From Gallionellaceae bacterium (lineage in GTDB: Bacteria > Pseudomonadota > Gammaproteobacteria > Burkholderiales > Gallionellaceae): a stretch of DNA of 64,000 nucleotides. A program made the position numbers and the translations under genes. The first letter of the stretch is position 1. Each line of letters opens with the position of its first letter. Positions 50,815 to 60,248 of this stretch are shown in pieces. A model generated the notes under the pieces. The model was given only the letters and a program-made list of their open reading frames with translations, was not told the DNA's origin and did no database searches. The stretch is from NCBI GenBank assembly GCA_030834965.1, contig JAUQWW010000021.1, positions 62,001 through 126,000 on the forward strand. Direction: 5' to 3'.

Positions 50815-51490
50815 CGGCGTTCTCTGCGTCAGGTCGCCGGCCTGCGCGGCGGTCGACAGGTAGCTGCCGAGTCCCGGCAGCCGGAAGTCGCGGCTGCCGA
50901 CGGTGAACATTTCCGCTGCCATCAGAAAAAACCAACCGCCGGCCCAGCTCATGACGCTATTCCACACCAGGCCGTTTGCGGCAAACGGTAATTCGACGTA
51001 CTTGAGTCGAAACCAGGCACTGCAGCGAAACACCGCCGCCGCTTCACGCAGTTCACCGGGGACGGTGCGGGTCGACTGATAGACCGAGAAGGTCAGGTTC
51101 CATACCTGCGAAGTAAAGATCAGCACGACGGCGGCCAGCTCTGACGCCACTGCCGTGGTGAGCAGGACCGACAGCAATAGCAGAACCACCGGCAGAAAGG
51201 AAAGGATCGGCACACTCTGCAGCACGTCGAGCAGAGGAATCATGACTTGCTCGGCACGACGGTTGCGCGCAGCGTAATATCCGTAGACGAGACTGAAGAC
51301 CAGCGACAGTGCGTAGGCCGCGCCCATGCGCGCCAGCGACAAGACGGCGTACCACGGCAGCGCGGCGGCATCGAGCGATATCTCGGGACCGGTAACGATG
51401 GCGGGTGCCCGCAGTGCCAGCCGCGTACCGATGTAAAGTGTTCCGGTGAGAGTGACAAGAACCATCACATCGCCGAACGTGAATTGCGTT
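50815..51490 (-). pseudogene. Internal fragment of an NitT/TauT-type ABC permease
   Basis: The minus-strand frame encodes a membrane permease piece: ITQFTFGDVMVLVTLTG near the start, then the binding-protein-dependent transport region with LLDVLQSVPILSFLPV and the EAA-like loop REAAAVFRCSAWFRLKYVELP, and MSWAGGWFFLMAAEMFTVG. Family members usually continue for many more residues on both sides. Here the left end stops after STAAQAGDLTQR, and the right end joins directly to a diguanylate cyclase fragment in another frame. Almost certainly non-functional; boundaries are approximate. Confidence 0.75.
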
Positions 51491-52147
51491 ATCCGTGGTA
51501 GTGCCTATCTGGTGTTCAAGAGTTTCCATCAGACTGCTATAGCTCAACACGCCGGTGAGTTGATCGGTCGTGGCTTTCTGATGCCGCCGGGACACTTCTT
51601 CGCGCAGTTTATCCAGCTCCTTCTGCAACTCGCCGACCTCGGGCAGACGATAGCCTTCCGCGGTCAGGTACAAGCCCAGGGAAGTGAGTTTCAAAACACA
51701 GTCCACGAGAGGCCATGCGGCCTCTGGATCGCCCCCGCATTGAAGCGCAAGGCTATCGACCAGAACTTGCTGCGTGAGGCTGTGCTGCAATTGCAAAATA
51801 CCCAGGGGAATTCCCGCGCGAGCCCACGCCGCGGCAATGCCTAACCGGTCTTCGAAATACCCGGGAGCATCGAAATTTTGGCCGAAGCCGCGCAAGTGAT
51901 GAATCCAGGACTGTTTGAAGTATTCGGCGCCAATGTTTCTCTCCACCAGCGAAAAATCCTGGTTGCGGGCGAGCGCGTCCAGGCAGGAATTTACCAAGGT
52001 CTCGGCTTTCCCGTCGATGAACTCGCTCCGAAGACGCGCCGCGCGCTTGCCGTGCTCCGCGTCCAATCCCAATAACGAAATGGTTGCCAGGATTCGGGCG
52101 CAGTCAAACCCGAACGCGGCGCAGTTAGGTTCGGTTTCAGGGTTCAT
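51491..52147 (-). pseudogene. 5' part of a protoglobin-like diguanylate cyclase, truncated in GGDEF
   Basis: ATG 52147 opens a frame with a sensor-globin-like helical domain (about residues 8-160; FKQSWIHHLRGFG in the middle), a coiled-coil linker (LQKELDKLREEVSRR), and the first ~25 residues of a GGDEF domain (ATTDQLTGVLSYSSLMETL). It then loses homology near 51,500, where the permease fragment begins in another frame. No GGDEF motif remains, so it cannot make c-di-GMP. The position where globin-coupled sensors have the heme His appears to be Trp (AAAWARAGIP), though the alignment was by eye. Confidence 0.72.
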
Positions 52148-52250
52148 TATTTTCCAGAAGATTTTCCGCGATGGGGCGCTGCCGGACACTTTCGCGATTT
52201 TGGAAGGGCAGGGAAGGCGGACGCGCCCTCTTGCGGCAATGGAATTCCGC

Positions 52251-53102
52251 TCATCCGACAATCATTACGTCACAAGCGCTGTTGTGCAGGACGTGCCTGA
52301 CAACGCTGCCCAGCCGGTCGCCGTGCTTCCCCATCACGATGAGGTCGAAATGAAGCTTCTCCGTCCACCTCCGTATCATGGCTGGCGGATAGCCCATTTC
52401 AACCACTCGCGAAATGCGGATATCTTCCCTTTCGGTGGCCAGTTTTTCGATTTCCTGAGTGGCGCGGTCGTAGAATTCGGAATAGTAGCGCTTGATTTTC
52501 TTGTCAGTCGCGCCGAACTGTTGGAGGTGCTCATGATTCGGAACCTGAAATGCATGCAACAGGCTGGTCATTGCGTTCGGCGCCAGCTCGAACGCCTTGC
52601 GGACCACGGTGGCTGAGCACTCTGAAAAATCAACCGGCACACCGATTCTGGCGTATGGAGCAGCGGCTTTTTGCTTGGCGATCAAAACCGGGCGCCTTCC
52701 TCTGGCGAGGACATTCTCCGCAGTGGTGCCGACAAACAGCTCGTGAGCCAAATGTTCTCCGTGGCTTCCAAGAACGATCAGATCGGCATCGCAGGCCTCC
52801 GCCGCTTCGATAATGCCGGCCTCGACTTCGGCTATCTTGACGCGGGGCTGAATCGCGATGGGCCACTCGGGCTCCACCTGATCGATAAAATGGTAAAGCT
52901 GCGCAGACAATGAATTGGCGAGCTTCTCTTCGACAACATGCCGGGGGTCAGGCAGAAAATCGCAGAGAGCGTCCACCGACGCCGGGGTAATTACATGAAG
53001 GACTTCGAGCACCGCCCGATGTTCGGTTGCCAGCAGCACCGCCCGGTCGAGCGCCCGTTCCGCATGTTGGGAGAAGTCTGTCGCGACCAAAATTTGCTTC
53101 AT
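52251..53102 (-). CDS. Tandem universal stress protein
   Basis: A 283-residue protein made of two Usp domains (about 1-145 and 150-283), from ATG 53102 with GGGGAGGAG upstream; the frame is open far upstream without family match. It begins MKQILVATDFSQHAERAL. The ATP-binding pattern G-2x-G-9x-G(S/T) is present in the first domain (GSHGEHLAHELFVGTT) and partly lost in the second (GKHGDRLGSVVRHVL). Usp proteins respond to starvation and stress. Its upstream region holds two tandem duplications. Confidence 0.88.
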   Translation of the reverse strand: MKQILVATDFSQHAERALDRAVLLATEHRAVLEVLHVITPASVDALCDFLPDPRHVVEEKLANSLSAQLYHFIDQVEPEWPIAIQPRVKIAEVEAGIIEAAEACDADLIVLGSHGEHLAHELFVGTTAENVLARGRRPVLIAKQKAAAPYARIGVPVDFSECSATVVRKAFELAPNAMTSLLHAFQVPNHEHLQQFGATDKKIKRYYSEFYDRATQEIEKLATEREDIRISRVVEMGYPPAMIRRWTEKLHFDLIVMGKHGDRLGSVVRHVLHNSACDVMIVG

Positions 53103-53143
53103 TCTTTGACTACTCCTCCCCTCACGCCGAAATTCCGTAGATC

Positions 53144-53173
53144 GCGAGACATCTGCCAGCGAGACACCTGCCA
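53144..53173. repeat. Tandem duplication of 15 bases upstream of the usp gene
   Basis: Two adjacent copies of GCGAGACAYCTGCCA (53,144-53,158 and 53,159-53,173), differing at one base. The second copy plus its left flank (CCAGCGAGACACCTGCCA) also occurs near 53,853-53,870 inside the flavoprotein gene, so the segment may have been copied from there. Confidence 0.65.
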
Positions 53174-53186
53174 GACGGACAGGACA

Positions 53187-53216
53187 AGTATAGTATGAGT
53201 ACCGCAAATCCGGCAA
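53187..53216 (-). promoter_or_regulatory. Candidate promoter of the usp gene
   Basis: On the minus strand TTGCCG (53,216-53,211), an 18-base spacer and TATACT (53,192-53,187). The resulting 5' leader would be about 80 bases and would contain the 15-base tandem repeat. Confidence 0.45.
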
Positions 53217-53219
53217 CCC

Positions 53220-53247
53220 GCAGACTTGCCCATGCAGACTTGCCCAT
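53220..53247. repeat. Perfect 14-base tandem duplication
   Basis: GCAGACTTGCCCAT occurs twice in direct tandem (53,220-53,233 and 53,234-53,247), just upstream of the candidate usp promoter. It could double an operator site or be neutral slippage. Confidence 0.7.
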
Positions 53248-53316
53248 GTCTGTGCAGGAAATATGCACAAACCAGCAAGGCGCAGCTTGAGTTCAATTTC
53301 GGATGCCCTCCCAAAT

Positions 53317-54489
53317 TCAACAATACTGGCCGGCAGCATGGCCTGAGGCCCATGCCCACTGAAAATTGAAGCCGCCCAGCTGCCCGGTGACATCCACCAC
53401 CTCGCCGATGAAATACAGGCCGGGCATGTCATTGGCCTGCATGGACTTGGACGACAGGGCATGCGTGTCGATCCCCCCGCAGGTGACTTCCGCTTTCGCA
53501 TAGCCCAGTGTTCCGGCCGGCGTGATCTGCCAGCCGTGCAACTTTCCTGCAAACGCGGCCAAGGCCTGTTCGGAATACTGGTTGAGCGGCTTGTTCTCCG
53601 CCGACTGCCCGCACCACACATCGGCGAATCGCCTGGGCAAATACTGCGCAAGAAAATTGCTCAGTAACATGCGGCTACCGCGCTGCTGCGTGAACAGCGC
53701 ACGCATGTCGTGATCAGGCAGCAGGTTGATCGAGAGCGGCTGGCCGTGCTCCCAATACGAGGAGATTTGCAGGATGGCGGGGCCGCTCAGGCCGCGATGG
53801 GTGAACAGCAGGCTTTCCCGAAACGAATGCTTTTCGTAACTCACGATCGCTTCCAGCGAGACACCTGCCAATTCGGAATAGGCTGACCACTCTTCGGGAT
53901 GGAAACTCAGCGGCACCAGCCCCGGCTTGAGTTTGGTCACGGAGATGCCGAATTGCTGCGCGATGCGATAACCGAATGGCGTCGCGCCGATTTTGGGGAT
54001 GGACAGGCCGCCCGTTGCGACGACCAGCGATTGGGCCTTGAATCCGCCACGACTGGTGGCAACATGGAAAGCTTCGTCATGATCTACCCTGTCAATGCTG
54101 CAGGGCATCATCCATTTCACTCCGGCCGCATCACATTCGCTCTTCAACATTCCGATAATCGCTTCCGAGCCTTCATCGCAGAACAATTGCCCGAGCGTCT
54201 TTTCGTGGTAGCCGATGCCGTGCTTGTCGAGCATGGCGATGAAATGTTGCGGGGTAAAGCGCGCCAGTGCAGAGCGGCAGAAGTGCGGATTATGCGAAAT
54301 GTAGTTTTCCGGTTTGGCATTCAGGTTGGTGAAATTGCAGCGCCCTCCGCCCGAGATGCGGATTTTTTCCGCCAGCTTTGCGGAATGATCGAGCAACAGC
54401 ACGGAACGGCCACGGCGCGCTGCTTCGATGGCGCACATCATGCCCGCCGCCCCAGCGCCGATAATCAGCACATCTACCGTATCAGCCAT
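53317..54489 (-). CDS. HI0933/YhiN-type NAD(P)/FAD-dependent oxidoreductase
   Basis: A 390-residue flavoprotein from ATG 54489 (MADTVDVLIIGAGAAGMMCA). FAD-binding dinucleotide fold at the N-terminus, the family signature KIRISGGGRCNFTN, and C-terminal GLYFIGEVVDVTGQLGGFNFQWAWASG (read in parts). Members have FAD but unknown substrates. In-frame starts slightly upstream also exist. Confidence 0.9.
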   Translation of the reverse strand: MADTVDVLIIGAGAAGMMCAIEAARRGRSVLLLDHSAKLAEKIRISGGGRCNFTNLNAKPENYISHNPHFCRSALARFTPQHFIAMLDKHGIGYHEKTLGQLFCDEGSEAIIGMLKSECDAAGVKWMMPCSIDRVDHDEAFHVATSRGGFKAQSLVVATGGLSIPKIGATPFGYRIAQQFGISVTKLKPGLVPLSFHPEEWSAYSELAGVSLEAIVSYEKHSFRESLLFTHRGLSGPAILQISSYWEHGQPLSINLLPDHDMRALFTQQRGSRMLLSNFLAQYLPRRFADVWCGQSAENKPLNQYSEQALAAFAGKLHGWQITPAGTLGYAKAEVTCGGIDTHALSSKSMQANDMPGLYFIGEVVDVTGQLGGFNFQWAWASGHAAGQYC

Positions 54490-54555
54490 TGCGCGCATGT
54501 AGCGACGCACACCAGCAAAGCTGCACGATCAAAGATCTGCCGGCTGGCCCCGACA

Positions 54556-55266
54556 CTATGCCTGTAATTCCAGCTGTGTCCACAGACACGCGCCTTTGCT
54601 GGCCTTGTCGATGGCAGCCAACTGTTGCGCGTGTTGCGCCAGTTCTTCTTCCGTTGCAAGCAGCACGCGCACCGGCAGGCGCAGCGCATCTCCGGACAGG
54701 GAAGCAGCCTGCTCTTCCTGTTCGTCGCTCCCGTCCCCCAGCAAACTCTCCTGCCCGCGTGTCATCGCCAAATACACCTCGGCCAACAACTCGGTATCCA
54801 GCAAAGCGCCATGCAGCGTGCGGTGGGAATTGTCGATCTGGTAGCGGTCGCATAACGCATCCAGGTTGTTTTTCTTCCCCGGATGCAAATCCTTGGCCAG
54901 CTTCAGCGTGTCGATGACACTGGGGCAATGGTTGCGCAACAGAGGCAGCCCGGCCAGTTCCAGCTCCTTGTTGAGAAAGCCGACATCGAACGGCGCATTA
55001 TGAATGATGAGTTCCGCACCGCCGATGAACTCGAGCAGTGCGGATGCGATATCCGCAAACTTCGGCTCGTCCCGCAGACGCTCCAGAGTCAGGCCGTGCA
55101 CCTCCGCTGCTCCGGCCTCGATCTCGCGCTCCGGATTGAGATAACGGTGGAAGCGCCGCTCGGAAACCTTGCGGTTGCTCAACTCGATGGCGGCCAGTTC
55201 CACGATGCGATGCCCCTGTTTCGGGTCCAACCCGGTGGTTTCGGTATCCAGTACGACCTGCCTCAT
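54556..55266 (-). CDS. dnaQ: DNA polymerase III epsilon subunit (proofreading exonuclease)
   Basis: A 236-residue DEDDh exonuclease. [11 protein letters not shown] has the first Asp-Glu pair, [12 protein letters not shown] the next Asp, and [14 protein letters not shown] the His-Asp. It removes misincorporated bases for the replicative polymerase. Overlaps rnhA by four bases. Confidence 0.95.
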   Translation of the reverse strand: MRQVVLDTETTGLDPKQGHRIVELAAIELSNRKVSERRFHRYLNPEREIEAGAAEVHGLTLERLRDEPKFADIASALLEFIGGAELIIHNAPFDVGFLNKELELAGLPLLRNHCPSVIDTLKLAKDLHPGKKNNLDALCDRYQIDNSHRTLHGALLDTELLAEVYLAMTRGQESLLGDGSDEQEEQAASLSGDALRLPVRVLLATEEELAQHAQQLAAIDKASKGACLWTQLELQA

Positions 55267-55736
55267 GCCTGCTCCCCGCTTGATAGTTGTTCAATGCCGC
55301 GATTGGCCAACTGATCGGCGCGCTCGTTGCCATCATGCCCGGCATGTCCTTTTACCCATACCCATTGCACATGATGCTTGCTTGCCAGTTCGTCCAGCCT
55401 GCGCCACAAATCCTCGTTTTTCACTGGCTTCTTGTCAGCAGTCTTCCAGCCGCGCTGTTTCCAGTTGTGCACCCATATGCTGATGCCCTGCTGCACATAT
55501 TTCGAATCGGTATGCAGAACCACGCGGCACGGGCGCTTCAGCGCCTCGAGTGCACGAATTGCACCCATCAGCTCCATGCGGTTGTTGGTGGTTTGCGGCT
55601 CGCCGCCACACAGCTCGCGCTCCTTGCCCATGGTCTGCAGCAGCGCGCCCCATCCCCCCACGCCGGGATTGCCCTTGCAGGCCCCGTCGGTGAAAATTTC
55701 CACGACGTCTGCACTCATTGTCTTGTCTGAACTCAT
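55263..55736 (-). CDS. rnhA: Ribonuclease HI
   Basis: A 157-residue RNase HI from ATG 55736, overlapping the methyltransferase stop (ATGA). The catalytic acids are in [32 protein letters not shown] and GHDGNERAD. It cuts RNA in RNA-DNA hybrids. A longer in-frame start overlaps the neighbour only. Confidence 0.95.
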   Translation of the reverse strand: MSSDKTMSADVVEIFTDGACKGNPGVGGWGALLQTMGKERELCGGEPQTTNNRMELMGAIRALEALKRPCRVVLHTDSKYVQQGISIWVHNWKQRGWKTADKKPVKNEDLWRRLDELASKHHVQWVWVKGHAGHDGNERADQLANRGIEQLSSGEQA

Positions 55737-56530
55737 TTGGATTCCGTCTTCCTGCGCTGCGACACTTCCCGGTTCAACTTGGGCGCTGCCGGCAACAGTT
55801 TGCCCACCAGACCCTGGGTCCACTGCGGCTTGATCAGGCGCATGCCCGGCACACGTTTGATCGCCTGCACAAAATATACTCCACCACACACCGCCCACCA
55901 GCGTTTTCCCTCCGGCTCCATGAAGTGCAGGCGATTGAGCCAGCCTGGATTGGTCAGCGGTGGCGCATAACAGGCAAAGCCCGCCCCGGCCACTTCAAAG
56001 CCAAGCAGAGCCAGCCAATCCTTCAGGCGCGGTAAATTGATAAAGTTACCGCGCCACGGATAGCCCGTCCGTGAACCCAGCCTGCGGCGCACCCCCCACA
56101 GGCTGCGCGGGTTGAAACCGCTAATGATGATGGTACCCTCCGGCCTTAGCACACGTTCGACCTCGCGCAGAATCTGGTGCGGATGCTCGTTAAATTCCAG
56201 TACATGCGGCATTACCACCAAATCGAGGCTGGATGAGTCGAATGGCAATTCATCCATGATCAGCCTGACCATCTCATACCGGCCCGGATTCTCACCCGCA
56301 ACCAGCGGCTCGCCCCCATTGCGCACCAGCAACCCTGCCTTGTTTCCCGCCACGGTGCGCAGCGGCATGCGGCTGGCGCGCAGGAACTCATATTCCGTCA
56401 GCCCAAGTTGTACGGCATTGAAGCCAAAAATATCTGCCACACTGTTGTCGAAAAAGGCCTGCTCGCGCGCCAGCAGATATTGTCCCTGCGGCGTAGCAAA
56501 CCAGTCGTTCAGTGTATCAGCGGTTGACAT
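55733..56530 (-). CDS. SAM-dependent methyltransferase (YafS-like)
   Basis: A 265-residue protein from ATG 56530 ([20 protein letters not shown]). It has a Methyltransf_11-like core: [20 protein letters not shown] and [17 protein letters not shown]. The usual glycine-rich SAM loop is weak. It lies between gloB and rnhA-dnaQ, exactly as YafS does in E. coli. Substrate unknown. Confidence 0.83.
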   Translation of the reverse strand: MSTADTLNDWFATPQGQYLLAREQAFFDNSVADIFGFNAVQLGLTEYEFLRASRMPLRTVAGNKAGLLVRNGGEPLVAGENPGRYEMVRLIMDELPFDSSSLDLVVMPHVLEFNEHPHQILREVERVLRPEGTIIISGFNPRSLWGVRRRLGSRTGYPWRGNFINLPRLKDWLALLGFEVAGAGFACYAPPLTNPGWLNRLHFMEPEGKRWWAVCGGVYFVQAIKRVPGMRLIKPQWTQGLVGKLLPAAPKLNREVSQRRKTESK

Positions 56531-56578
56531 AGGACCTGTTTCACTCAAATATGAACCAACCAAAAACAAACTCTCATC

Positions 56579-57358
56579 ATGTTAAATATTATTCCCATCC
56601 CTGCCTTCAAGGACAACTACATCTGGCTGCTGCACAATCAGCGGCACGCGGTGGCCGTCGATCCGGGCGACGCAGCACCGCTGCGAGCCTGGCTCGATGC
56701 TCACAACATCAGGCTCGCCGCCATCCTGTGTACCCATCACCATGCCGACCACAGCGGCGGCATCTGCGAACTGGCAGAAGTATACAACGTACCGGCATGC
56801 GGGCCTCGCCATGAAGATATTCCCTGCGTCAGCCATGCGGTCGGCGAAGGCGACGTGATCCAGGTCAAGGAACTGGACATCATGCTCGACGTGATCGACA
56901 TCCCCGGCCATACGCGCGGCCACGTGGCCTACCTGTTCTCCCTGCCGGGCATGGATGGGGTATTTTGTGGCGACACCCTGTTCGGCTGCGGTTGCGGCAG
57001 GCTGTTTGAAGGAACGCCGGTGCAACTGCTGCACTCGCTGCAACGGCTGGCGCACCTGCCGGACAATACTCAGGTCTATTGCGCCCATGAATATACCGAA
57101 GCCAATATCCGTTTCGCCTTGGCCTGCGAACCCGGCAATCCGCAACTCGCACAACGCCAGGCGGATGCGCACGCGCTGCGTGCGGGCGGCCGCCCCACTC
57201 TCCCTTCGGCCATCGGGCTGGAAAAAGCCACCAATCCTTTTCTGCGCTGCACTCAGCCGGCGATTGTGCAGGCGGCACAGCGCCACGGTGCTGCCAAGTC
57301 ATCTGATGAACTGGCTGTGTTTACGGCATTGCGCGAATGGAAGAATCATTTTGGCTGA
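56579..57358 (+). CDS. gloB: Hydroxyacylglutathione hydrolase (glyoxalase II)
   Basis: A 259-residue metallo-beta-lactamase-fold enzyme. Metal ligands are in THHHADHSGG, then DIPGHTRGH and CGDTLFGCGCGR, with CAHEYTEAN near the end. It hydrolyses S-lactoylglutathione to lactate and glutathione. Divergent from the YafS-like methyltransferase gene. Confidence 0.95.
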   Translation: MLNIIPIPAFKDNYIWLLHNQRHAVAVDPGDAAPLRAWLDAHNIRLAAILCTHHHADHSGGICELAEVYNVPACGPRHEDIPCVSHAVGEGDVIQVKELDIMLDVIDIPGHTRGHVAYLFSLPGMDGVFCGDTLFGCGCGRLFEGTPVQLLHSLQRLAHLPDNTQVYCAHEYTEANIRFALACEPGNPQLAQRQADAHALRAGGRPTLPSAIGLEKATNPFLRCTQPAIVQAAQRHGAAKSSDELAVFTALREWKNHFG

Positions 57359-57388
57359 TTAAAACTCACGATAAGTTTCTAAAGAATG

Positions 57389-57433
57389 TTGACTTAAAAT
57401 GGATATTAATGATAATTATTCTCATTAATATCC
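57389..57433 (+). promoter_or_regulatory. Fur-box promoter of the ferric iron transporter
   Basis: TTGACT (57,389-57,394), a 16-base spacer and GATAAT (57,411-57,416) make a sigma-70-type promoter. The -10 lies in a Fur-like box: perfect 12-base arms GGATATTAATGA (57,401-57,412) and TCATTAATATCC (57,422-57,433) around a nine-base AT-rich centre, with the inner part AATGATAATTATTCTCATT close to the Fur consensus. Iron-bound Fur should repress fbpABC. Confidence 0.82.
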
Positions 57434-57461
57434 ACGTTTTTACTTTACAAGGAGTGGCAAC

Positions 57462-58475
57462 ATGATTACCAGAATCCGTTTCACCACTTTTTTTTTCGCC
57501 CCTCTGGCCTTGTGTGCAGTATTTTCCGCCCCGCTCCAGGCCGAAGAGCTGGTGGTCTACACCGCCCGCAACGAGCAGCTGATCAAGCCGCTGTTTGATG
57601 CTTACACCAAGGAGACCGGGGTCAAGATCACCTTCGTCACCGACAAGGAGGGAGCGCTGATGCAGCGGCTCAAGTCCGAGGGACGCAACACGCCGGCTGA
57701 TATGCTGATCACCGTGGATGCGGGCAATCTCTGGCAGGCGGCACAGGAAGGATTGCTTAAGCCGGTGAAATCCGAGGTGGTGGAGAAGAATATCCCGGCC
57801 CATCTGCGCGATCCTAATAATCAGTGGTTCGGCCTCTCGGTGCGGGCACGCACCCTTTTCTACAATACCCAGAAGCTTAAACCGGCCGATCTCAAGGGTT
57901 ACGAAGATCTGGCGGACCCAAAATGGAAGGGGCGTCTCTGCCTGCGCACTTCGAAGAAGGTCTATAACCAGTCGCTGGTGGCGATGATGATTGCCGAACA
58001 TGGCGCAGTGAAGGCCGAACAGATCGTGCGCGGCTGGGTCGACAACCTCGCCACGCAACCCTTTCCCGACGACACCAAGATGATGGAGGCCGTGGCAGCC
58101 GGCCAGTGTGATGTCGGTATTGCCAACACCTACTACTACGGACGTCTGATGGAGAAGAGCCCCAAGCTGCCGCTGGGGATATTCTGGGCCAACCAGGAGG
58201 GAAGCGGCGTGCATGTGAATATCTCTGGTGCCGGTGTCACGAAGTTTGCCAAGCATGAGAAGGAGGCGGTGAAGCTGTTGGAGTGGCTCTCTTCCGGCAA
58301 GGCTCAGAACCTTTTTGCCGACGTCAATCTTGAGTTTCCTGCCAATCCGCAGATCAAACCTGACGCCACAGTGGCAGCCTGGGGAACATTCAAAGGCAAC
58401 AGCATCAATGTCGTCAAGGCTGGCGAGTTACAGGTGGAGGCTGTCAAGCTGATGGATCGGGCGGGGTATAAATAG
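57462..58475 (+). CDS. fbpA: Ferric iron ABC transporter substrate-binding protein
   Basis: A 337-residue periplasmic protein. A signal peptide ([20 protein letters not shown]) is followed by [20 protein letters not shown] and, in the C-lobe, NTYYYGRLM with the adjacent tyrosines that bind Fe3+ in FbpA/FutA proteins. A strong AAGGAG lies before ATG 57462. It delivers ferric iron to the permease at 58,587-60,248. A Fur box controls the operon. Confidence 0.92.
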   Translation: MITRIRFTTFFFAPLALCAVFSAPLQAEELVVYTARNEQLIKPLFDAYTKETGVKITFVTDKEGALMQRLKSEGRNTPADMLITVDAGNLWQAAQEGLLKPVKSEVVEKNIPAHLRDPNNQWFGLSVRARTLFYNTQKLKPADLKGYEDLADPKWKGRLCLRTSKKVYNQSLVAMMIAEHGAVKAEQIVRGWVDNLATQPFPDDTKMMEAVAAGQCDVGIANTYYYGRLMEKSPKLPLGIFWANQEGSGVHVNISGAGVTKFAKHEKEAVKLLEWLSSGKAQNLFADVNLEFPANPQIKPDATVAAWGTFKGNSINVVKAGELQVEAVKLMDRAGYK

Positions 58476-58509
58476 GGATGTCTGTTGTTAATGTAGCAGA
58501 TGAAGGACT

Positions 58510-58585
58510 AACCCCTCCCCGGCCCTCCCCTTGTCAGGGGAGGGAGACTCGTTTCCCCCCTGACAAGGAGGGATCAAGGGGGGTT
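58510..58585 (+). repeat. GC-rich palindromic repeat, copy 3, between fbpA and fbpB
   Basis: CCCTCCCC (58,523-58,530) and GGGGAGGG (58,537-58,544) form one hairpin; CCTTGTCAGGGG (58,529-58,540) is also complementary to CCCCTGACAAGG (58,557-58,568), so an alternative long stem from 58,510 to 58,585 is possible. The right arm holds AAGGAGGG and AAGGGGGG, the apparent ribosome binding sites of fbpB. Confidence 0.75.
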
Positions 58586-58586
58586 G

Positions 58587-60248
58587 ATGGACGTTAGCAC
58601 CACTCCAATCGCCTCCTCCTCCGGAGCCGGGCGGCTTTCTGTTTTACGAACCCTCGGCCCGTGGCGACTGGTGGCGCTGCTGATCACACTGCTGGTGCTG
58701 GTGCCGATCTCGGTCGTACTCTCATCCCTCCTCAACCCCGAGCCGGAAATCTGGAACCATTTGGTCGAGAATGTGCTGGCTGATCTGGCCATCAACACCC
58801 TCTGGCTTATTGCAGGTGTGGCAAGCGGAACTCTGGTGCTGGGCGTATCACTGGCGTGGCTCACCGCGGTCTGCCAGTTTCCGGGGCGGCGTCTCTTTGC
58901 CTGGGCGCTGCTGCTGCCGCTGGCGGTGCCTGCCTACGTCACCGCCTTTGTTGCGGTGGGCCTGCTCGACTTCACCGGGCCGCTGCAAACCTGGTGGCGC
59001 GCCGAGTTTGGCCTTGAGCAATTTCCCGAGATCCGTTCACGCGGCGGCGTGATTGCGGTGATGATCCTGGCCTTCTACCCCTATGTCTACCTCATCGCGC
59101 GCAACGCCTTTCAGACGCAGGGACAGCGTGCCATGGAAGCGGCGCAGTCGCTGGGGCTGAACCGCTGGGGTGGTTTCTGGCGTGTCTCGCTGCCAATGGC
59201 GCGCCCATGGATAGTGGGCGGGGTGATGCTGGTCGTGATGGAGTGTCTTGCCGATTTCGGCACCGTGGCAGTCTTCAACTACGACACGTTCACCAGCGGG
59301 ATATACAAGGCATGGTACAGCCTCTTCTCCCTGCCTGCCGCTTCGCAACTGGCTTCGCTGCTGGTGATTATTGTCTTTGCGATTCTGCTGCTCGAACAGC
59401 AGGCGCGGGCGCGCATGAGCTACACGCAGATCGGCCGTGGCGCGGCACAACAGCAGCGGATACAGCTGCACGGCTGGCGCGGCTGGCTCGTCACGCTCTA
59501 TGCGAGCGTGATCCTGCTCATCGCCTTTATTGTTCCAGTAATGCAACTTCTGTTGTGGACGATGGAGTACGCCCTCAATGATCTTGACGCGCGCTATTTC
59601 CAATTCCTCTGGCACTCACTGCTGCTCGCCACGCTGACCGCTGTTGCAGTCGGGATGACAGCGCTGGTGCTCGCCTATGCCGGGCGCCGTCACCGTGACC
59701 TGCCGACCCGCGTCCTGATCCGCGTCTCCACCATGGGCTACGCACTGCCCGGTCCTGTGCTGGCTGTGGGCACCTTCATCCCCATCGCGTGGTTCGACAA
59801 CCTGCTCATCGACACCGCGCAGCAGTGGTTCAATCTCGAGATCAGCCAGCTGTTGCAGGGAACACTGATCACCATGCTGCTGGCGCTGATCGTGCGCTTT
59901 CAGGCGGTCGGTTTCAGCTCTATCGACGGCCACATGCAGCGCATCACCACCAGTGTCGATGATGCTGCACGCAGCCTCGGATGCAGCGGCCTCAACCTGC
60001 TGCGGCGCATCCACCTGCCGATCCTCAGCGGCGGCATCTTCACCGGCATGATGCTGGTCTTTGTCGATGTGATGAAGGAGATGCCCATCACCCTGATGAC
60101 GCGCCCCTTCGGCTGGGATACGCTGGCGGTGCGCATCTTCGAACTTACCTCCGAAGGCGAGTGGCAGCGCGCCGCCCTGCCCGCCATTGCCATTGTCATC
60201 GCCGGGCTGTTACCTACGCTATTGTTGACTCGACATGCAGAACGATAA
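58587..60248 (+). CDS. fbpB: Ferric iron ABC transporter permease (fused double permease)
   Basis: A 553-residue inner-membrane protein from ATG 58587, with about 12 helices in two homologous halves. Each half has the EAA loop that contacts the ATPase: EAAQSLGLNRWGGFWRVSLP and DDAARSLGCSGLNLLRRIHLP. This is the FbpB-type architecture. It overlaps fbpC by 14 bases. Its ribosome binding site lies in a palindromic repeat. Confidence 0.92.
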   Translation: MDVSTTPIASSSGAGRLSVLRTLGPWRLVALLITLLVLVPISVVLSSLLNPEPEIWNHLVENVLADLAINTLWLIAGVASGTLVLGVSLAWLTAVCQFPGRRLFAWALLLPLAVPAYVTAFVAVGLLDFTGPLQTWWRAEFGLEQFPEIRSRGGVIAVMILAFYPYVYLIARNAFQTQGQRAMEAAQSLGLNRWGGFWRVSLPMARPWIVGGVMLVVMECLADFGTVAVFNYDTFTSGIYKAWYSLFSLPAASQLASLLVIIVFAILLLEQQARARMSYTQIGRGAAQQQRIQLHGWRGWLVTLYASVILLIAFIVPVMQLLLWTMEYALNDLDARYFQFLWHSLLLATLTAVAVGMTALVLAYAGRRHRDLPTRVLIRVSTMGYALPGPVLAVGTFIPIAWFDNLLIDTAQQWFNLEISQLLQGTLITMLLALIVRFQAVGFSSIDGHMQRITTSVDDAARSLGCSGLNLLRRIHLPILSGGIFTGMMLVFVDVMKEMPITLMTRPFGWDTLAVRIFELTSEGEWQRAALPAIAIVIAGLLPTLLLTRHAER

